A stretch of DNA of 64,000 nucleotides, from contig JALHMI010000017.1 in NCBI GenBank assembly GCA_022844125.1, positions 29,687 to 93,686 of the forward strand. The letters are read 5' to 3'. Below the pieces are notes generated by a model. That model saw only the letters and a program-made list of their open reading frames with translations. It did no database searches and was not told the DNA's origin. Origin of the DNA: Pirellulales bacterium. Its GTDB lineage: Bacteria > Planctomycetota > Planctomycetia > Pirellulales > PALSA-1355. Position 1 is the first letter of the stretch. Each line of letters opens with the position of its first letter. Both the position numbers and the translations under genes were made by a program. This document shows positions 10,759 through 19,383 of the stretch, piece after piece.

Positions 10759-11304
10759 ATGACCGAACGAGCCAAGTCGTTTCAAGGTTTTCCGCGAGAT
10801 TTGCGGCCGCCGTCCCCTGCGCGGACCCGACCGGCTGCCGCCACAAACGATGCTCAGTGGACGCGGAATCACGTCCATCAACTTGCCCGCTGGATGGACA
10901 CCGCCTTTGAAGTGCCGATTCTCCGCTGGCGGTTCGGGCTCGATGCCTTGATCGGTTTGGTGCCGGGGGTTGGTGACGCGGCGACCACGGTGGTGGCAAT
11001 CTATATCGTGGGATTGGCCGCCAAGATCGGGATGCCCCGCGTGACGGTCGCCCGGATGGCTTTGAATGTGGCCATCGACATGCTCGTCGGCGCGGTCCCC
11101 TTCGTGGGAGACCTATTCGATGTGTGGTGGAAAGCGAACCACCGCAATGCCACGTTGCTGGCAAACCGCCTGGCCGAAAGCCCGCCCCTCGCTCGCAAGG
11201 CTCGGACGGGCGACTGGCTGTTCGTGGGCGGCGTGGTGTTGGTGCTCGCGCTACTGTTCGTCGGCATCGTCGCAGTCGCGGCGCTACTGTTTGCGGCGCT
11301 GTGA
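10759..11304 (+). CDS. DUF4112 membrane protein
   Basis: A 181-residue protein matching the DUF4112 pattern: an amphipathic region with LARWMDTAFEVPILRWRFGL, then DALIGLVPGVGDAATTVVAI, VARMALNVAIDMLVGAVPF and VGDLFDVWWKANHRN. This twin GLVPGVGD / GAVPFVGD motif is diagnostic of the family. A last hydrophobic helix (VLVLALLFVGIVAVAALLF) ends the protein. The function is unknown. The start at ATG 10759 is chosen over the longer frame because the family homology begins later and the upstream codons look non-coding. Confidence 0.85.
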   Translation: MTERAKSFQGFPRDLRPPSPARTRPAAATNDAQWTRNHVHQLARWMDTAFEVPILRWRFGLDALIGLVPGVGDAATTVVAIYIVGLAAKIGMPRVTVARMALNVAIDMLVGAVPFVGDLFDVWWKANHRNATLLANRLAESPPLARKARTGDWLFVGGVVLVLALLFVGIVAVAALLFAAL

Positions 11305-11318
11305 AACCTGGCGACGGG

Positions 11319-12242
11319 TTAGCCCTTCCGCCGGCGGTAGCGGCGCAAGCTTTCCGCACCCAAGGCCAGCAGCCCCAGACCTGCGATGCTAAACGTCGCA
11401 GGCTCAGGCACAAGCATCGTCTGGGCAATCCACTCTGCGTGACCTGCGAGCCGCGTAGCGCCCATCGCATCGCCGTATCCGCCGTTGATGCCATCGCCAT
11501 TGACGAGCACAAATACCGAGATCGCGGCAAGCTGCGGACCGCTGCCAAAGTCGACGAACACGCCGCCGCCGCTATCCCCTGAGGCCACCAGCATCTCGAG
11601 CGCTGTGGGAGTCGAAGAACCCCAGGTGCTGTACGCCGCCGAGTCCGGATTATCGAAATCGCTCAGCACGACGTTCGAGGACCAGAGGGGATTGAACGCA
11701 TTGGCCGTGATGTCGAGAGCGTTGGTTCCGCCGCGCTTGGCCGAGGACGAAACGGTCGAGCCGGTCGAGCCCGTACCCGTGGCGCCAAAGCCGACGAAGG
11801 TGCCGTCCTCGCCGATCTCGCCGCCTCCGGTGTAGAGGCCCGAAGGCGTGACATTGGAGACCGCGGCGCTCAGGCGCACCAGTGCCAGATCGTTGCCGTT
11901 CGTGGATGCGCCGGCAACATAGCCGGGATGCACGAAGATCTCATCGGCCAGGTAGTTGTTGCCGCCCACGGTGAAACGCACATTCTGCGGTGTGCCAGCC
12001 AGGTAGTGCGAGTTGACGTTGTGCGCGGCCGTCAGGTACCAACTGTCGCCGATCAGGACGCCGCTGCCGGAACCACCGCTGGAGGTGAACGTGACGCGGC
12101 CGACGGGATCGTACTGGGCATTCGCACCCAGCGAGAGATAGTTTGCATCCGCCACATCGTGCCGGATAACAGCAGCCAGAGAGCTGCCAACAAGAAGAAA
12201 GGAAGCCAGTGCCGCCGTGACGGCAAGTGTTCGCAACCTCAT
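11319..12242 (-). CDS. Trypsin-like serine protease with PEP-CTERM anchor
   Basis: A 307-residue secreted chymotrypsin-fold (S1) protease. A Sec signal peptide (LAVTAALASFLLVGSSLAA) is followed by the catalytic triad: His74 in LTAAHN, Asp118 in NDLALVRL and Ser224 in SGDSGGG. The C-terminus has a PEP-CTERM sorting signal: VPEPAT, a hydrophobic helix and the basic end RRYRRRKG. Such signals are recognised by an exosortase (EpsH type) that cleaves and transfers the protein at the cell surface; no exosortase gene is in this window. It converges on the DUF4112 gene with a 14-base gap. The protease plus PEP-CTERM combination suggests an envelope-attached secreted protease. Confidence 0.88.
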   Translation of the reverse strand: MRLRTLAVTAALASFLLVGSSLAAVIRHDVADANYLSLGANAQYDPVGRVTFTSSGGSGSGVLIGDSWYLTAAHNVNSHYLAGTPQNVRFTVGGNNYLADEIFVHPGYVAGASTNGNDLALVRLSAAVSNVTPSGLYTGGGEIGEDGTFVGFGATGTGSTGSTVSSSAKRGGTNALDITANAFNPLWSSNVVLSDFDNPDSAAYSTWGSSTPTALEMLVASGDSGGGVFVDFGSGPQLAAISVFVLVNGDGINGGYGDAMGATRLAGHAEWIAQTMLVPEPATFSIAGLGLLALGAESLRRYRRRKG

Positions 12243-12324
12243 TAGCGGACTCCTCTAGCCAGTGCGTCGGCAGGTGAACCCCGCGCCAAGAAGGGCCATG
12301 CCATGCGCAAACGCGGTAGGCTGG

Positions 12325-12353
12325 ATGATAATTCGAAAAGCCACGGAATTCAA
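12325..12353 (-). promoter_or_regulatory. Sigma-70-like promoter for the PEP-CTERM protease
   Basis: On the minus strand, TTGAAT (12348-12353) and TATCAT (12325-12330) are separated by exactly 17 bases in an AT-rich patch. Transcription would start near 12318, about 75 bases before the ATG at 12242. Confidence 0.5.
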
Positions 12354-12617
12354 GAATTTATCTCGAACGGCTGCCGCAACTCGTTTTTTTGAAGGAAACC
12401 AGGCACATCGCTGGCACAAGTCTCGCTCAGCCTGCTGCCGATCATTCCGGCCCAGCACAAATTCGCCCACCGCGCGCAGGTGGCGACGAACCGTTGCTGT
12501 AGGTTGTTGGGCGCGGCGAGGGGTGCTTTTCGTCGCAAATCGCAGGCGAGCTTGGTAGCCCCGGCGCAGGTTGGGCCGTTGGCCCACGTTCCGCATGCCC
12601 GCAGCGCTCACGCCGCC
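12354..12617. other. Intergenic stretch without a supported gene
   Basis: Several open frames run here on both strands but none has family character or consistent codon use. A small GGGCC-GTT-GGCCC hairpin lies near 12570. Nothing else was recognised. Confidence 0.4.
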
Positions 12618-12878
12618 TTACGCCATCGAGTACATCCCCTGCCCCGCGCGCTTCAGCTTCCCTTGCTTCACCAGCTCTTCCCACACCGCGCGCGGATACT
12701 GATCGGGCGGCGTAATGCCCGCGATCGACGAGTTGCCGCCAGAGCTCATCGGGCTACGGCCGATCCGCGAAGCGTCGTCGAGCTGCGTGAGCTTGAGCCG
12801 CTTTTTGAAGGCCTTGTAGGCGGCTTTGCAGACTTCGGGCGAGGGAGCGTCTTCGGCAGGTTGTGGCGTGTCGGTCAT
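12618..12878 (-). CDS. Small conserved planctomycete protein
   Basis: An 86-residue soluble protein. The basic helix AAYKAFKKRLKLTQLDDASR is followed by a linker rich in Ser, Gly and Ile and then the segment ITPPDQYPRAVWEELVKQGK, ending LKRAGQGMYSMA. Small proteins of this shape (KKRLKL, then PPxQFP..VWxELVxQGKL) are familiar from planctomycete genomes, from memory, with no assigned function. The N-terminal 16 residues are acidic and probably disordered. Codon use matches neighbours. It lies on the same strand as the 79-residue membrane protein upstream, with a gap of 69 bases. Confidence 0.65.
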   Translation of the reverse strand: MTDTPQPAEDAPSPEVCKAAYKAFKKRLKLTQLDDASRIGRSPMSSGGNSSIAGITPPDQYPRAVWEELVKQGKLKRAGQGMYSMA

Positions 12879-12947
12879 GGTGGTATTCCTCGAGCAAAAG
12901 GCGAAGCACGCATCTTACCGGGCTCATACGCGCGCGGCTACAGGCGG

Positions 12948-13187
12948 TCAGTTGATCCTGTCATGAGGAGTTCGTGCCCGTCGCACACGCCAGTATCGAA
13001 CTACTTCGACGCATCCTAAAGCTGCCAGCCCACCAACAACGAATCCTGCGATCATACACAGCACCCGCCACTCACCGGGTTGTCTCGGGTTGTCGAGCCG
13101 TATGATCTCGGACACAGCGACGCCTGCGTACGCTCCGGCAACGCACCCGCAGAACGCCGCAATTGCGATGATCGTGAGCCGTTTCAT
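12948..13187 (-). CDS. Small two-helix membrane protein
   Basis: A 79-residue protein with two predicted membrane segments: LTIIAIAAFCGCVAGAYAGVA and VLCMIAGFVVGGLAALGCVEV, joined by a short polar loop (SEIIRLDNPRQPGEWR) and ending in the basic tail RYWRVRRARTPHDRIN. No family was recognised. It begins just 18 bases past the fusA terminator, so it probably has its own promoter or depends on read-through. It could be a lineage-specific gene. Confidence 0.5.
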   Translation of the reverse strand: MKRLTIIAIAAFCGCVAGAYAGVAVSEIIRLDNPRQPGEWRVLCMIAGFVVGGLAALGCVEVVRYWRVRRARTPHDRIN

Positions 13188-13205
13188 GCCACCATTCTAC
13201 CGCGC

Positions 13206-13241
13206 AAAAAAAAGCTCCGGCCAGCGAACTGACCGGAGCTT
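13206..13241 (-). terminator. Terminator of fusA
   Basis: A 12-bp stem with one mismatch (AGCTCCGGCCAG 13213-13224, CTGACCGGAGCT 13229-13240; CGAA tetraloop) is followed on the minus strand by eight T residues (A-run 13206-13213). It lies 33 bases after the fusA stop. Confidence 0.85.
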
Positions 13242-13273
13242 GGTTGGTTACATGTGGAAGAAGCGTCAGACGC

Positions 13274-15364
13274 TTACTTCGCGCCCACGAGCTGGGCCTT
13301 CTTCTTCTCGGCCACGATCTCTTCCTGGATGTTGCCCGGCACGCGACGGTACTTGGCAAATTCCATGCTGAACGTGCCCTGCCCCTGCGTCATGCTCCGC
13401 AGATCGGTCGAGTAGCCGAACGTCTCGGCCAGCGGCACTTCGGCCTCGATCAAGGCCAGGCCGCCGTTCATTTCGGTCTGCACGATCAGGCCGCGGCGGC
13501 TGTTGAGCTCGCCGGCCACGGTGCCCTGGAACTGCGTGGGGACTTCGATCACGACCTTCATGATCGGTTCGAGCAGCACCGGCTTGGTCTTCAGGAACGT
13601 CTCGCGGAAGCAGCCGCGGGCACACGTCTGGAACGCCATGTCCGAGCTATCGACTTCGTGATACGAGCCGTCCGTGAGGATGGCTTTGATGCCCACAATC
13701 GGGAACTCGGCCACGGGGCCCTTGTGTAGCGAGTCGCGGAAGCCCTTCTCGACGCTCGGGATGTATTCCTTCGGAATACGGCCCTGAACGACCTTCTCCT
13801 CGAAGATGAAGTTCTCTTCGGCATCCTCGGGGAGCGGTTCCAGGCTACCCTTGATGTGGGCGTACTGACCCGAACCACCGGTCTGCTTCTTGTGCTTGTA
13901 GTCGTAATCGGCGGCCTTGGTCGGAGCTTCGCGGTAGCTCACCTTCGGAGCGCCCACTTCGACTTCGACGCCATACTCGCGCTTGATGCGTTCGACGTAA
14001 ATGTCGAGGTGCAGCTCGCCCATGCCGGCGATCACGGTTTCGCTGGTCTCTTCGTCGGTCGAGACGCGGAACGTGGGGTCCTCGCGGCGGAACCGCTGGA
14101 GGGCCTTGCTCATCTTGTCGCTGCCTTCGCGCGAGACCGGGTTGATGGCCATCTTGATGACCGGCTCGGCGATGAACATGCTTTCGAGCACGCAGAACTT
14201 GGGTTCCGAGGCGAACGTTTCACCCGAGGCGCAGTCGATGCCCATCACGGCGACGATGTCGCCGGCCGACGCGCTGTCGATTTCCTCGCGCTTGTCGGCG
14301 TGCATCTTCAGCAGACGGCTGAACCGCTGCTTCTGGCCGGTGCGCTGGTTGTAGTGCATCTCACCCTTGTTGACGGTGCCCTGGTAGATCCGCATGAACG
14401 TGAGCTGGCCGAAGGGGTCTTCTACCAGCTTGAACGCCATGGCCACAAAGGGCTTCTTCGGATCCGGCTCGAGCGGCATGTCCTGCGTCGGATCGGCATG
14501 CTGCTTGGCCTTCACCGGAGCATTCAGCGGCGAGGGCAGGTAGCGGATGATCGCGTCCAGCAGCAGCTGTACGCCCTTGTTGCGATAGGCGGTGCCCATG
14601 AACACGGGGGTCAGATCCTGTTCCTGCACGGCGTCGCGAACGACGGTGTGAATCAGTTCTTCGCTGATCGGTTCTTCCGAGAGCATGCGCTCCATCAGCT
14701 CGTCGCTGTACATCGACAGGCTTTCGAGCATGGCCTGGCGGCCGGCGACGGCGGCTTCCTTCAGTTCGGCGGGAATTTCTTCCTCGCGAACCGTCTCGCC
14801 GTTCGTGCCGTCGAAGTAATTGGCCTTCATCGTGATCAGGTCGACCATCCCCTTGAAGTTGTCTTCCTTGCCGATGGCCAGTTGCATCAAGACGGCGTCG
14901 GCGCCCATCTTCTCGCGAACCTGGGCCACGACTTTGTCGGCGTTGGCGCCAATGCGGTCCATCTTGTTGATGAAAGCCAGGCGCGGCACGTGATAGCGCT
15001 TCATCTGGCGATCGACGGTGAGCGACTGCGACTGCACACCGCCCACGCCGCACAGCACCAGGATGGCGCCGTCGAGCACGCGGAGGCTGCGCTCCACCTC
15101 GACCGTGAAGTCGACGTGGCCCGGCGTATCGATCAGGTTGATCGGATGTCCCTTCCACTCGACGCTGGTCGCGGCGCTGGTGATCGTGATCCCGCGCTCG
15201 CGTTCGAGGTCCATGTAGTCCATCGTGGCGCCGTCGCCGCCGCCCTTCACCTCGTTGATGCGGTGAATGCGACCGGCGTAGAACAAGATTCGCTCGCTGA
15301 GCGTCGTCTTGCCGGAGTCGATGTGGGCCGAAATGCCGATGTTACGAAGTTTTGCCAGGTCCAT
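13274..15364 (-). CDS. fusA: Elongation factor G (spd/mitochondrial-like type)
   Basis: A 696-residue translational GTPase that drives ribosomal translocation. G motifs: AHIDSGKTT (14-22), RGITITSAAT, DTPGHVDF and NKMDR. Domains II to V follow with FGQLTFMRIYQGTV, GIDCASGETF, GELHLDIYVERIKREYGVE and QGTVAGELNSRRG. Several stretches (INEVKGGGDGATMDYMDLER, ILVLCGVGGVQSQSLTVDRQ, GIDCASG) resemble mitochondrial EF-G1 more than the E. coli factor, which is known for the spd type of spirochetes and planctomycetes. ATG 15364 is chosen because MDLAKLRNIGISAHID is the usual beginning; the 26 upstream codons have no homology. It is monocistronic, with its own terminator, and lacks the classic str operon neighbours (rpsL, rpsG, tuf). 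Confidence 0.96.
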   Translation of the reverse strand: MDLAKLRNIGISAHIDSGKTTLSERILFYAGRIHRINEVKGGGDGATMDYMDLERERGITITSAATSVEWKGHPINLIDTPGHVDFTVEVERSLRVLDGAILVLCGVGGVQSQSLTVDRQMKRYHVPRLAFINKMDRIGANADKVVAQVREKMGADAVLMQLAIGKEDNFKGMVDLITMKANYFDGTNGETVREEEIPAELKEAAVAGRQAMLESLSMYSDELMERMLSEEPISEELIHTVVRDAVQEQDLTPVFMGTAYRNKGVQLLLDAIIRYLPSPLNAPVKAKQHADPTQDMPLEPDPKKPFVAMAFKLVEDPFGQLTFMRIYQGTVNKGEMHYNQRTGQKQRFSRLLKMHADKREEIDSASAGDIVAVMGIDCASGETFASEPKFCVLESMFIAEPVIKMAINPVSREGSDKMSKALQRFRREDPTFRVSTDEETSETVIAGMGELHLDIYVERIKREYGVEVEVGAPKVSYREAPTKAADYDYKHKKQTGGSGQYAHIKGSLEPLPEDAEENFIFEEKVVQGRIPKEYIPSVEKGFRDSLHKGPVAEFPIVGIKAILTDGSYHEVDSSDMAFQTCARGCFRETFLKTKPVLLEPIMKVVIEVPTQFQGTVAGELNSRRGLIVQTEMNGGLALIEAEVPLAETFGYSTDLRSMTQGQGTFSMEFAKYRRVPGNIQEEIVAEKKKAQLVGAK

Positions 15365-15726
15365 AGTGAACCTCGACCTCTCGCTGTCAGTGGGTGGGCG
15401 CGTCTCTGAGAAACGCTTGTCTCGATATAGAACGACAAACAATACGTCCGCCGCGCATGCTTCACGCGTCAGCCGCTATTCATTCAAAAGGGGGTACATC
15501 CGCCCGGGCAGTACCGATTGTTCCGCCTAGGCGCTCGCCAGGGGAGTTGGCTGTGCTGGGTTGCTGGATTAAACATCTTACGTAGGGATCGGCTGGTGGC
15601 AAAGGCCAAATTGGGCAAACACTCCCGGTAAAAGCCGTTTTTCGGGCTGTATTCAGGTCCTCCACCCACCGCCTTTCCACAGGACCTATTTGACTTCCGA
15701 AACCGCCGAAATTAGGTTTGCTCCGA
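15365..15726. other. Divergent intergenic region between fusA and the CAAX-like protease
   Basis: About 360 bases that must hold the fusA promoter (leftward) and that of the protease gene (rightward). A TATATC at 15422-15427, minus strand, is a possible fusA -10 box, but no good -35 partner was seen. No gene was found. Confidence 0.4.
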
Positions 15727-16515
15727 ATGCCGGACCATGAACCCACTCAATCTCACGAAACGCTCACACAGTCACCGTCGCCAGGCGGTCTGCTGGCTGC
15801 CTATCCTTGGGCCGTGTTCGTCGTGCCGTTTGCTGTGTTCATGCTGGTCGGTTCGCTCGAGCCCTCGCCCGAGAAACCCTTCAGCCTGCTTGGCTTTACG
15901 ATCGACTACTCGGCCTATCCGCTCGTCTACACCGCCAAGATCGCCGCGACGCTCGTGGCCATCGCCGCGGTGTTTCCAGGCTACAGGCAATTCCCGTTCC
16001 GCGTCTCGCCGCTGGCGCTAGTCGTCGGCGTGGTTGGCGTGGTTCTCTGGATCGGACTGTGCAAGCTGGGGCTCGAAGCCCGCCTGCTCGGCCCGCTCGG
16101 ATATGACCAAATTGCCGACCTGGGCCGCCGCCCTGGCTTCAATCCGCTGGCGGAAATGGCCGATCGGCCGGCTCTGGCTTACGCCTTTTTGGCCGTCCGG
16201 TTGTTGGGGCTGGCACTCGTCGTCCCGCTGATCGAAGAGTTTTTCATCCGCGGGTTCGTGATGCGTTTTGTCATCGACGCCGACTGGCCGAAGGTGCCTT
16301 TCGGCACGCTGACCCCCACCGCCGCCGCAGCCGGCACCCTGCTGCCGATGCTGATGCATCCGGCCGAGCTGTTTGCCGCCGCCGTCTGGTTTACGCTCGT
16401 CACGTGGCTGATGTTCAAAACCAGGAACATCTGGGACTGCGTCGCTGCTCATGCCGTGACGAATGGCCTCTTGGGGGCCTATGTCCTGGCCACCGGCGAG
16501 TGGCAGTTCATGTAG
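15727..16515 (+). CDS. CAAX prenyl protease-related (CPBP) membrane protease
   Basis: A 262-residue integral membrane protein with about seven hydrophobic segments. The CPBP/Abi motifs are complete: motif 1 EEFFIRGF (EExxxR), motif 2 around PMLMHPAEL, and motif 3 HAVTN (HxxxN). The whole-protein pattern (PWAVFVVPFAVFMLVGSLEP, then YPLVYTAKIAATL, then VVGVVGVVLWIGLCKLG) resembles the CAAX-related proteins associated with exosortase/PEP-CTERM systems (TIGR03008 type, from memory). PEP-CTERM proteins in the window (11319-12242 and the relic at 56903) fit this. Family members cleave or modify membrane substrates by glutamate-based metal-independent or zinc-type chemistry. Start ATG 15727; a TTG three codons earlier is possible. 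Confidence 0.8.
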   Translation: MPDHEPTQSHETLTQSPSPGGLLAAYPWAVFVVPFAVFMLVGSLEPSPEKPFSLLGFTIDYSAYPLVYTAKIAATLVAIAAVFPGYRQFPFRVSPLALVVGVVGVVLWIGLCKLGLEARLLGPLGYDQIADLGRRPGFNPLAEMADRPALAYAFLAVRLLGLALVVPLIEEFFIRGFVMRFVIDADWPKVPFGTLTPTAAAAGTLLPMLMHPAELFAAAVWFTLVTWLMFKTRNIWDCVAAHAVTNGLLGAYVLATGEWQFM

Positions 16516-16641
16516 GCATCTTGCTACTTGAGCTTCTCGGCCGCTTCTCTCTGATTGAACCATCGCGCTCGCTTGGGGTAGGCTACGCAGCCGGCGCGGC
16601 AACCGGTCCAAAATCCGCCCGTTCAGTGGAGTTTCACCCCC

Positions 16642-17667
16642 ATGCGTATCGCCGTCTTCAGCACCCGCAGCTATGACGAAGAATTCCTCCGCCCGGCCTT
16701 CGACGGTTCGGGGCACGAGCTCGTCTTTCTTTCGCCCCGGCTGACGGCCGAAACGCTGCCGCTGGCCGCCGGGTTCGACGCCGTCTGCGTTTTCGTTCAG
16801 GACCGGCTCAATCGCGGCGTGCTCGAAGCGCTCGCACTCGCCGGCGTGCGGCTGGTGGCCCTGCGCTGCGCCGGGTTCAACAACGTCGACCTCGCCGCCG
16901 CCAGCGAGTTTGGCATCACCGTGGTTCGCGTGCCGGCCTACTCCCCCTACGCCGTCGCCGAGTTCACCGTCGGCCTGATGCTCGCGCTCAATCGCAAGAT
17001 CCACCGCGCAGCCAATCGCGTGCGCGAGTGGAACTTTGCCCTCGATGGCCTGTTGGGCTTTGACTTCCATGGCCGCACCGTGGGCATCATCGGCACCGGC
17101 CACATCGGCGCGGGCGTGGCCCGGATCATGCACGGTTTCGGCTGCCGGCTCGTGGCCGCCGACATTCGCGAGAACCCCGAACTCGTCGCGCTTGGCGCGC
17201 GTTACTGTTCGCACGCTGAGCTGTTCGCCGCGAGCGACATCGTCACGCTGCACTGCCCGCTGGTGAAAGAGACCTTCCACCTGATTAGCGACGGGGCGAT
17301 CTCGCAGATGAAATCCGGCGTGATGCTGATCAACACCAGCCGCGGCGCCGTGATCGACACCCAGGCTGTGATCGAGGGACTGAAGTGCGGGCAGATCGGC
17401 TCGCTGGGAATCGACGTCTATGAAGAAGAGGAGAACCTGTTTTTTCAGGATCTCTCGAACCACATTTCGCAGGACGACATGCTGGCCCGACTACTGACGT
17501 TTCCAAACGTGCTGGTCACCGGGCATCAGGCCTTCTTCACCCGCGACGCGCTCGAAAAGATTGCATGGACCACGCGGGCGAACGTCGACGACGTGGCCGC
17601 GGGACGCACTTGCCCCCACGCGATTCAAGTCGACCGGCAGGCCGCCGTCAAGTCGGCGAAGCAGTGA
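16642..17667 (+). CDS. D-2-hydroxyacid dehydrogenase (D-lactate dehydrogenase-like)
   Basis: A 341-residue NAD-dependent enzyme. The pattern is that of fermentative D-lactate dehydrogenases: [16 protein letters not shown] at the N-terminus, [31 protein letters not shown], the nucleotide-binding [13 protein letters not shown], the arginine region [24 protein letters not shown] (catalytic Glu) and VTGHQAFFT with the catalytic His. It would reduce pyruvate to D-lactate, or the reverse, in the cytoplasm. The stop overlaps the next gene's start by ATGA, indicating translational coupling with the YhiN-type flavoprotein. Confidence 0.92.
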   Translation: MRIAVFSTRSYDEEFLRPAFDGSGHELVFLSPRLTAETLPLAAGFDAVCVFVQDRLNRGVLEALALAGVRLVALRCAGFNNVDLAAASEFGITVVRVPAYSPYAVAEFTVGLMLALNRKIHRAANRVREWNFALDGLLGFDFHGRTVGIIGTGHIGAGVARIMHGFGCRLVAADIRENPELVALGARYCSHAELFAASDIVTLHCPLVKETFHLISDGAISQMKSGVMLINTSRGAVIDTQAVIEGLKCGQIGSLGIDVYEEEENLFFQDLSNHISQDDMLARLLTFPNVLVTGHQAFFTRDALEKIAWTTRANVDDVAAGRTCPHAIQVDRQAAVKSAKQ

Positions 17668-18953
17668 TGGCCGGCGCAGAACAGACAAGAGTTGCGGAAC
17701 AGACCTGGGATGTAGTGGTCGTCGGGGCCGGCGCGGCGGGGTTGGTGGCCGCGGCCGTCGCCGCCGAGCGCGGCCTGCGCACGCTGCTCCTGGAGAAGAA
17801 CGCCCGTCCTGGCGTGAAGATCCTGATGTCCGGCGGCACGCGCTGCAATATCACGCAGAACACCGACGACCGCGGGATCGTCGCGGCTTATGGTCCGCCG
17901 GGGCGCTTTCTGCATTCGGCGCTCGCCGCCTTCGGCGTGCGCGAATCGATTGCGATGTTCGAAGCCGAGGGCGTCGCCACGAAGGTCGAAGACACCGGCA
18001 AGATCTTTCCGGCCAGCGACAAGGCCAGCGACGTGCTCGACGCTTTGCTGCAGAAGCTCGCGCGCAGCGGCGCGGTACTGGCGACCGAAGAGCCGCTGCT
18101 GGAAATCACACGTGCCGACTCGGGCTTTGAACTGCGAACAGCCAAGCGCGAGATCGTGGCGCGGAATCTCGTGATCACCACCGGTGGCCAGTCGTATCCT
18201 GGCAGCGGTACGACCGGAGATGGTTACCGCTTCGCTGCCGAGCTGGGACACACGATCGTCCCGCCGCGCCCCTCGCTCGTGCCGATCACGACGGACGAGG
18301 TCTGGGTTCGCGAGCTGCGCGGGATTACGATCCCCGACGTGCTGGTGCGCGTCGTCGAACCGGCCGCCGCCGATGCGAAATCAACGAAGCCCAAGGTGCT
18401 CGCCGAGCGCCGCAACTCGCTGCTGTTCGCGCACTTCGGGCTCACCGGCCCCGCGGCGCTGGACGTCAGTCGGGCCGTGAGCGGTCACGCCAGCCCGCGC
18501 TCGCTGCGGCTGGTATGTGATTTTTTGCCGAACCTCAAGCAGCACGAGTTCGACGAGCAACTACGCGCCGCGGCCACTGACGCCGGCAAGAAGCAACTCG
18601 TAAACCTGCTCCCCGACGTGCTGCCACATCGCTTGTTGCTGGCACTGTTGCAAGCGGCGGAGCTTGATCCGACGCTCCGCGCCGCGGAAGTGGGCACCAG
18701 GGTTCGCACGCGCGCGGTCGAAGCCGTGAAAGCCTGTGTGATTCCCATTAGCGGCACGATGGGCTTTCGCAAGGCGGAAGTCACGGCCGGCGGCGTCGCC
18801 CTGAACGAAGTCGACTCTTCCACGATGCAAAGCAAGCTCGCAGCGGGCCTTTATCTGGCCGGCGAGGTGCTCGACCTGGATGGCCCGATCGGCGGCTACA
18901 ATTTTCAGGCCGCCTGGAGCACGGGCTATTTAGCGGGAACCAGCATTGAGTAG
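17667..18953 (+). CDS. HI0933/YhiN-type FAD-dependent oxidoreductase
   Basis: A 428-residue flavoprotein. The FAD-binding motif VVVVGAGAAGLVAAAVAAER is near residues 16-35, then LLEKNARPGVKILMSGGTRCNIT, the signature of the HI0933-like (YhiN, so-called aminoacetone oxidase) family. Further motifs are TTGGQSYPGSGTTGDGY and the C-terminal GGVALNEVDSSTMQSKLAAG with GEVLDLDGPIGGYNFQAAW, all family hallmarks. The true reaction of the family is unsettled. The start codon overlaps the stop of the D-hydroxyacid dehydrogenase, so the two are co-translated; a link to 2-oxoacid or amino-ketone metabolism is only an inference. Confidence 0.9.
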   Translation: MAGAEQTRVAEQTWDVVVVGAGAAGLVAAAVAAERGLRTLLLEKNARPGVKILMSGGTRCNITQNTDDRGIVAAYGPPGRFLHSALAAFGVRESIAMFEAEGVATKVEDTGKIFPASDKASDVLDALLQKLARSGAVLATEEPLLEITRADSGFELRTAKREIVARNLVITTGGQSYPGSGTTGDGYRFAAELGHTIVPPRPSLVPITTDEVWVRELRGITIPDVLVRVVEPAAADAKSTKPKVLAERRNSLLFAHFGLTGPAALDVSRAVSGHASPRSLRLVCDFLPNLKQHEFDEQLRAAATDAGKKQLVNLLPDVLPHRLLLALLQAAELDPTLRAAEVGTRVRTRAVEAVKACVIPISGTMGFRKAEVTAGGVALNEVDSSTMQSKLAAGLYLAGEVLDLDGPIGGYNFQAAWSTGYLAGTSIE

Positions 18954-19027
18954 CAATGTTGCTGACAGTGGCCGCGTCCATCTGCTAGGCTGTGAAGCGC
19001 TCCCCCTTTTCTACCCGAGCACATGCC

Positions 19028-19327
19028 ATGCGAGTCCATGCCGTCGGTCGACCGGAACTAGCACCACTGGAAATGCCGGCGCGCTTCAAGCACGACATCG
19101 CGTATTTCATGACGCCGTCGGGCGAGCACGGCGCGCCGACGCTGGCCAGCGACGAGTACTGGATCGACGCGGCGGAAGCTCGCCGCTGGCTTGAGGACGG
19201 CGTGCTGCTGTTGATTTCGCCGCTCGACAGTGCCAGCAAGGCCGAAGTCGAGATCAGCGAGGACCAGGAGCGCTGGCTCGAATGGCTGATTGAGCACGAG
19301 ATCCAGCACGTGCGCGTGGAAGCCTGA
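19028..19327 (+). CDS. Conserved small protein of unknown function
   Basis: A 99-residue acidic soluble protein, beginning MRVHAVGRPELAPLEMPARF. Middle part: HDIAYFMTPSGEHGAPTLAS and DEYWIDAAEARRWLEDGVLL. The end EDQERWLEWLIEHEIQHVRV is amphipathic and helical. No domain was recognised. Codon use is like the neighbours. The longer frame starting at 18992 is less likely, because those 12 codons cover what looks like leader sequence. It lies 56 bases before the rhomboid gene, on the same strand, so they may form a transcript. Confidence 0.6.
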   Translation: MRVHAVGRPELAPLEMPARFKHDIAYFMTPSGEHGAPTLASDEYWIDAAEARRWLEDGVLLLISPLDSASKAEVEISEDQERWLEWLIEHEIQHVRVEA

Positions 19328-19383
19328 CGGCGCGCCCAGACCATCCCGCCAAGACTCACGCCCGAACGACGAACACGATAAAT

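Noticed and set aside
13856..15409. 517-codon frame opposite fusA
   Set aside because: Shadow of EF-G coding sequence, product is Val/His/Leu-rich without domains.
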